Assembly (NCBI RefSeq): GCF_003355495.1
Contig: NZ_CP031337.1
Coordinates: 2,857,001 to 2,921,000, forward strand
Direction of reading: 5' to 3'
From: Crenobacter cavernae
Lineage (GTDB): Bacteria; Pseudomonadota; Gammaproteobacteria; Burkholderiales; Chromobacteriaceae
Length of the DNA: 64,000 nucleotides
Position numbers and translations under genes: made by a program
Shown: positions 61,201-64,000 of the stretch, piece after piece
How the letters are laid out: the number at the start of each line of letters is the position of its first letter
Position numbering within the stretch: the stretch's first letter is position 1
The notes under the pieces: generated by a model
Databases searched by the model: none
Told to the model about the DNA's origin: nothing
The model's input: the letters and a program-made list of their open reading frames with translations, nothing else

Positions 61201-63270
61201 GTCGACCCGTTCGCGCGGCGCCGCCACCGACGCGGCCAAGAGGGCGAGCCGGCGCAACCCGCCCGCGTCAACGCTCGGCCAACCTTGCGCGCAAGCGAGC
61301 CCCGCCTCGGCGTAATAAAGCGCGGTGTCGAAAGCCGCCATCCGCTGCGCGGCTTCGGCCGCGACGGCGAAAAGGCGGGCACGTCGCGCGGCCTCGGCGG
61401 CGTTGCGCGCCGGCGTGGCACGGCACAAGCGATCGGCGACCATGAAGGGCGACGCCGCGACGTCGGCGAGCCGCGCGTTCGCCGCGGCCAAGCCGGCTTC
61501 ATCGAGCCGGCCGCGGGCGACTTCGTGGACACGCGCGTCGCAGAAGGCCCAGGCGCGCGCCTCGCCCGGCACCGCGGTCACGAAGCCCTGCTCGGCCAAC
61601 GCGGCCAGTCTGACGGCGAGGCGGTCCGGCGACTGCTGTGGCAGCAGCGCGGCAAGCGACGCCAAATCGAACCCGAAACCGATGGCGGCCACCTGCGACA
61701 GCAGCGTGCCCGCCGGCTCGGCCAAGCTGTCGATACCGCTCAGGATGCACTCGTCCAGCGACGCCGCCCCCGGCACCATGCGGTTGCGGTCTAGAGAAAA
61801 GACGCCGGTATCGGCGTCGCGCACCAGCGAACCGTCGGCAAGGCTGGCCGCCAACAGGCGCTGGATGAATAGCGGATTGCCACCGGTACGGGCGACCAGG
61901 CAAGCCGCCGCATCGGGCAGCTCGCCCGCCTGCCCGCCCAGCGACTCTGCCAGCCAGGCGGTGACCGCGGCGGCCGGCAAGCCACCGAGCCGCGAACGCC
62001 GGCAGGCGAGTCCGTGTCGTTCGGCCGCGGCGCGCACCGCGTGCCAGGGATGGTCGGCCGGCAAGGCATCGTCGCGGTAAACGCCGACCAGCAAGAGATG
62101 GTTTGCCGTGTCGGCACGCACCAGGCCTGCCAGCACCTTGAGCGATGCAGCATCGGCCCACTGCAGGCCGTCGACCAGCAGGACCAGCGGTTCGCCGCGC
62201 GTGGCGAAGGCGAGAAAGAAGCGCTCGAACAGCCATTCGAGCCGGTTGCGAGCCTCGACGGGCGGCAGCTCGGGTGCAACGGCGCGCGTGCCGATCAAGG
62301 CGGCCAGCTCGGGCAGCACCCTCGACAGCGCCTCGGCCGCGTCGCCGAGCGAAGCATTCAGACGTTGGCCGAGCTCGGCCAACCTTGCGTCCGGCAACGA
62401 CATCGAGCGGCGGATCAGGCTGCGGGCCGCCTCTGCCAGCACCGGAAACGGCCGTACCGGGCAGTCGGGCACCAGCCGCACGCGCGCGACGCGTGCCGGC
62501 AGCCGCACCAGCAGCGCCTCGACCAGCGCGCTCTTGCCGACGCCGGCCGGTCCGGCCATCTCCAGGAGGCGCAGCCGCTCGGCCAGCGCCGGGCGCGCGA
62601 AATCCTCGAGCTCGGCCAATAGCGCGTCGCGCGCCCAGACGCCGCCGGCGAGCACGATACGCGCCGGCCAGTCGTGCAACTTCAGCGGAAACAGCGGGAT
62701 AGTGCCGTCGGCGGCAAGAAAGCCGAGCGCGGTCTCGAGGTCGTGCCTCAGGCCTGCGGCGGTCTGGTAGCGGCGCTCCGGCGTACGGGCGACCAGCGTC
62801 TCGCAGAGGAAACGCAGGCCTTCGGGCACGTTCGCCGGCAGTTCGGGCGAATCGAAAAACCGGGCTTCGAGCCGGCCGAGCGCGTCGCCGCGCGGGAAAA
62901 GCGCAGGATCGCCGAGCAGCCGGCACAGCAGCACGCCCAGCGCGTACAGGTCGGCCCGCGCGTCGGCCGCGCCCGCGACGCCGTGTTGCTCGGGCGGAAG
63001 ATAGTCGAGCGACTGGCGTGTGCCGGCCTCGACGTGCGGCATCCCTGACGCGTCGAGCCAGAGGTTGTCCGCGCACAACGCGTCGGCCCCGTTCGGGAAC
63101 GACTGCGTCAGCCGGGCGAGCAATGCCTGCGCCAGCGCGAGGGCGTCGGGCGCCGTCAATGGCCCATCGGGCCAGCCGTAGCGGCGAAGCGCGGCGGCGG
63201 GCGAACTGACGAGGACGGTGGCGAGATGACTGAGAGAGGACGGTGGGGAGTGGCGGGAATGTTCGGCCAT
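58249..63270 (-). CDS. Giant sensor: pseudokinase, AAA/STAND ATPase, helical repeats, GAF, diguanylate cyclase
   Basis: A 1673-residue multidomain protein. Residues 1-190 are a degenerate Ser/Thr-kinase C-lobe (DYLPPEQ at 89-95 and ADLYALGVLLCRLLG remain; the lysine-bearing N-lobe and the HRD/DFG residues do not). An ATPase follows with Walker A GPAGVGKS (240-247) and Walker B VLLVDGLQWAD. A long TPR-like helical stretch comes next, then GAF (VVVYLPDGEGWARG...LLLPIAGRGNAHGVLYLEH), a coiled coil (TLERVNQELEDKVEARTAELKQALQALE), a second GAF-like domain with a cysteine cluster (1429-1453), and a GGDEF domain with active GGEEF at 1585-1589 and an I-site RAYD at 1576-1579. No membrane helix is seen. 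It probably makes c-di-GMP. The ATG at 63270 is preferred to the longer frame. Confidence 0.85.
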   Translation of the reverse strand: MAEHSRHSPPSSLSHLATVLVSSPAAALRRYGWPDGPLTAPDALALAQALLARLTQSFPNGADALCADNLWLDASGMPHVEAGTRQSLDYLPPEQHGVAGAADARADLYALGVLLCRLLGDPALFPRGDALGRLEARFFDSPELPANVPEGLRFLCETLVARTPERRYQTAAGLRHDLETALGFLAADGTIPLFPLKLHDWPARIVLAGGVWARDALLAELEDFARPALAERLRLLEMAGPAGVGKSALVEALLVRLPARVARVRLVPDCPVRPFPVLAEAARSLIRRSMSLPDARLAELGQRLNASLGDAAEALSRVLPELAALIGTRAVAPELPPVEARNRLEWLFERFFLAFATRGEPLVLLVDGLQWADAASLKVLAGLVRADTANHLLLVGVYRDDALPADHPWHAVRAAAERHGLACRRSRLGGLPAAAVTAWLAESLGGQAGELPDAAACLVARTGGNPLFIQRLLAASLADGSLVRDADTGVFSLDRNRMVPGAASLDECILSGIDSLAEPAGTLLSQVAAIGFGFDLASLAALLPQQSPDRLAVRLAALAEQGFVTAVPGEARAWAFCDARVHEVARGRLDEAGLAAANARLADVAASPFMVADRLCRATPARNAAEAARRARLFAVAAEAAQRMAAFDTALYYAEAGLACAQGWPSVDAGGLRRLALLAASVAAPRERVDTLAEAALAAAKDAADEVEIQLARLTAAVGHDDLRAAIDIGRAALVRFGEVLPEGVSLPELAGRRMALLKAFGTCLPGAVLSAAPASRSDAACLRLIHGLLGPAYFVEPALVTWLFLVGAERSLRRGPAPESGLFLVGAAMALIPEGENRLAQSFGDAGRCLAERDAPDWLRARVATLDGIFLAPWRAPLPAAVPALKAAQATSLSNGDPEYAAYAAHVAGLYAFHSARELEALDAELAKVSDSCRRLGQRRTLWLNQALRQHVRKLRGKSADACRLQGDGFDADAFLPREPSADAQALAFNVHHYQAQACAMAGRFGDALAHSRAAAPYLGVVAGSYMGKVYAFYHALILLALQHGRPVDLEARREIARHWRRLRRAARLSPVSFAAMQWLIAAEVARLNGRSERVHHFRLYFRALRLARDAQLWQFEAIVWQRTAEAFEAAGHFPLTEACEREAYRGYSRWGALGVCRALHARQPGWDVPQEAAFDIAALVDASRQLARETQPEAVLAALARLARQHAGATRVVVYLPDGEGWARGAQSGEGRSNALPADLLKLALEGREEGPLHESSAAWGATPVKERPATALLLPIAGRGNAHGVLYLEHADGRQAFPAAHRGVARVLAAEAAASLDSARLYGELSRAYATLERVNQELEDKVEARTAELKQALQALEAGSRELATLSRLIRDWQLCKDEAAIFEALQKALPTLLPGSAGAVFDTETDTLFAKWGEPARFAALVDCACCGAPDKRCPLAERGEGENSRCCELAAQGERFGKLVAVFGNGEQAGRGQALFDSVIEPLTLSLANLRLRQRLSDMALRDALTGLYNRHYLENWLPTELARCERLGRPLTLMVLDIDRFKRFNDRYGHPAGDAVLREVGRYLVGALRAYDMACRLGGEEFVLVFPEMGVDVARERAEQIRRGVKALKVAEAGGAVLGGITASLGVAVYPEQAADLRSLLAEADRAAYQAKANGRDRVCGSLLSD
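62365..62382. repeat. 18-bp palindrome of two abutting TTGGCCGAG words inside the sensor gene
   Basis: TTGGCCGAGCTCGGCCAA, identical to the intergenic palindrome at 42137-42154 but here in coding sequence, where the minus strand reads Leu-Ala-Glu-Leu-Gly-Gln. Confidence 0.8.
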
Positions 63271-63369
63271 GACCGGGTTTATGTGACTCAACTTTAAGAC
63301 ATTAGCAAACAAAAATTAAATAAACACCCTTTTTGCATATTTTTTACCGGGACTTCCGCGCCGTCCCCG

Positions 63370-63560
63370 TCAGCCGCGGAACATGAAGTAGACCGCGCCG
63401 ACCATGCACATCGCCGCCCATACATAGTCCCAGCGGAACGGCTGGTTCATGTATATGACGGCGAACGGGATGAAGACCGTCAGCGAGATCACCTCCTGCA
63501 CGATCTTTGGAACACAACCAGCAGCATGATCGCGCGGGTCACGGGGGAAAGGCTGAACAT
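63370..63560 (-). pseudogene. Remnant of a DUF486 (small DMT-like) membrane protein gene
   Basis: On the minus strand an ATG at 63560 opens MFSLSPVTRAIMLLVVFQ, resembling the first helix of DUF486 proteins. The frame then breaks. In another frame follows KIVQEVISLTVFIPFAVIYMNQPFRWDYVWAAMCMVGAVYFMFRG and a stop (63370-63372), which matches the DUF486 C-terminus well. The middle of the protein (about 40-50 residues) is missing and the reading frame shifts at the junction, near 63500. This looks like an internal deletion with frameshift. Confidence 0.65.
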
Positions 63561-63608
63561 GGCTGTGGTAAAATAAAAAACTTCGAACCGCCCGATGGTA
63601 GCCGACCG

Positions 63609-64000
63609 ATGATCCAACGCCTCGTGGGCCTTGCCCTGATCGCCTTGCTGCCCGCCGCCTTCGCCGCGCCGGTGGTGACCCTCTTCACCAACAAGGGCGA
63701 GATCGACATCACGCTCGACGACAAGCGCGCGCCCAAGAGTGCCGCCAACTTCGAAGCTTACGTGAAGGCCGGCCACTACAACGGCACGGCCTTCCACCGC
63801 GTGATCGACGGCTTCATGGTCCAGGGCGGCGGCTTCGTCGTCGAACCGGGGCTGATGGGCGCCAAGCTCGTGCAGAAGGCGACGCGCGCGCCGATCCCGA
63901 ACGAGGCCAACAACGGCGTGAAGAACACCGTCGGCACCGTCGCGATGGCGCGCACCGGCGACCCGAATTCGGCCACCAGCCAGTTTTTCATCAACGTGGC
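63609..64000 (+). CDS. Peptidyl-prolyl cis-trans isomerase, cyclophilin type (3' end beyond window)
   Basis: The frame opens at ATG 63609 and runs off the window, so about 130 residues are visible. The signal peptide is MIQRLVGLALIALLPAAFAAP. The cyclophilin core follows: VTLFTNKGEIDITLDDKRAPKSAANFEAYVKAGHYNGTAFHRVIDGFMVQGGGF, with FHRVI and GFMVQGG active-site residues, then GTVAMARTGDPNSATSQFFINV. The signal indicates a periplasmic PpiA-type enzyme that helps fold envelope proteins. A TAAAAT sequence with upstream TG at 63569-63574 may be its -10. Confidence 0.93.
   Translation, partial: MIQRLVGLALIALLPAAFAAPVVTLFTNKGEIDITLDDKRAPKSAANFEAYVKAGHYNGTAFHRVIDGFMVQGGGFVVEPGLMGAKLVQKATRAPIPNEANNGVKNTVGTVAMARTGDPNSATSQFFINV

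Overview
The window looks like chromosomal core DNA of a GC-rich (mid-60s percent G+C by eye) betaproteobacterium. The gene order and protein character suggest a relative of Chromobacterium in the Neisseriales: dnaX-ybaB-recR, recA-recX-alaS, aat-bpt next to fur/bamE/dapB, and divergent rne/rluC. The genus is an inference. No insertion sequence, prophage, rRNA operon or CRISPR array was seen. One tRNA (Asn, GTT) lies on the minus strand.

Layout. 1-3.2 kb: 3' part of a type IV pilus retraction ATPase (pilU-like), an ArsC/Spx-like protein, dapE, and a MarC-family membrane protein. 3.3-13.7 kb: a lipoprotein, recR, ybaB, dnaX, a lytic transglycosylase, hrcA, recA, recX, alaS. 13.8-21.2 kb: a two-armed divergent polyamine/membrane module. 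The leftward arm is DUF350, SPFH-SHOCT, two-zinc-ribbon DUF4178, a 50-residue lipoprotein and S-adenosylmethionine decarboxylase (speD). The rightward arm is a membrane-anchored spermidine-synthase-like enzyme and a Tat-type flavin amine-oxidase-like lipoprotein. 21.3-26.7 kb: an EamA exporter with a divergent LysR regulator, then an NCS1 permease, a GntR regulator and an allantoin/hydantoin racemase. 26.9-33.6 kb: PQQ sugar dehydrogenase, NDH-2, a broken nitroreductase, a universal stress protein, a DUF3135 protein, a secreted endonuclease I, tRNA-Asn. 33.6-47.2 kb: rne, rluC, HAD phosphatase, Rieske protein, sppA, a MotB/MotD-like protein, a RutE-like reductase, a SlyB-like lipoprotein, bpt, aat, fur, bamE, dapB and a FecCD-type ABC permease/ATPase pair. 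47.2-54.4 kb: the spoVR-yeaH-prkA stress cluster, PilZ, NUDIX, DUF2062 and UPF0149 proteins. 54.6-58.2 kb: leucine-degradation genes liuA-liuB-liuC. 58.2-63.3 kb: one giant pseudokinase/ATPase/GAF/GGDEF sensor. 63.4-64 kb: a DUF486 remnant and the 5' end of a cyclophilin gene.

The most striking signal belongs to no single gene. A 9-base word, TTGGCCGAG (longer consensus close to AAGGTTGGCCGAGC), occurs about 56 times on both strands, roughly once per 1.1 kb, where about one copy is expected by chance. About 22 copies lie in the small intergenic fraction. There they often form inverted pairs, and two of these are excellent bidirectional terminators. Inside genes the word is mostly read as Leu-Ala-Glu using the TTG leucine codon. 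This is how DNA uptake sequences behave in Neisseriaceae and Pasteurellaceae, but the sequence differs from the uptake words I know (GCCGTCTGAA family, AAGTGCGGT). A type IV pilus retraction gene and a secreted endonuclease in the same window fit a naturally competent host.

The second notable system is the polyamine/membrane module at 14.6-21.2 kb. It pairs both enzymatic steps of aminopropyl transfer (speD and a membrane-bound synthase) with SPFH-SHOCT, DUF350 and DUF4178 proteins and a probable exported oxidase. The family assignments are fairly firm; the shared function is inferred.
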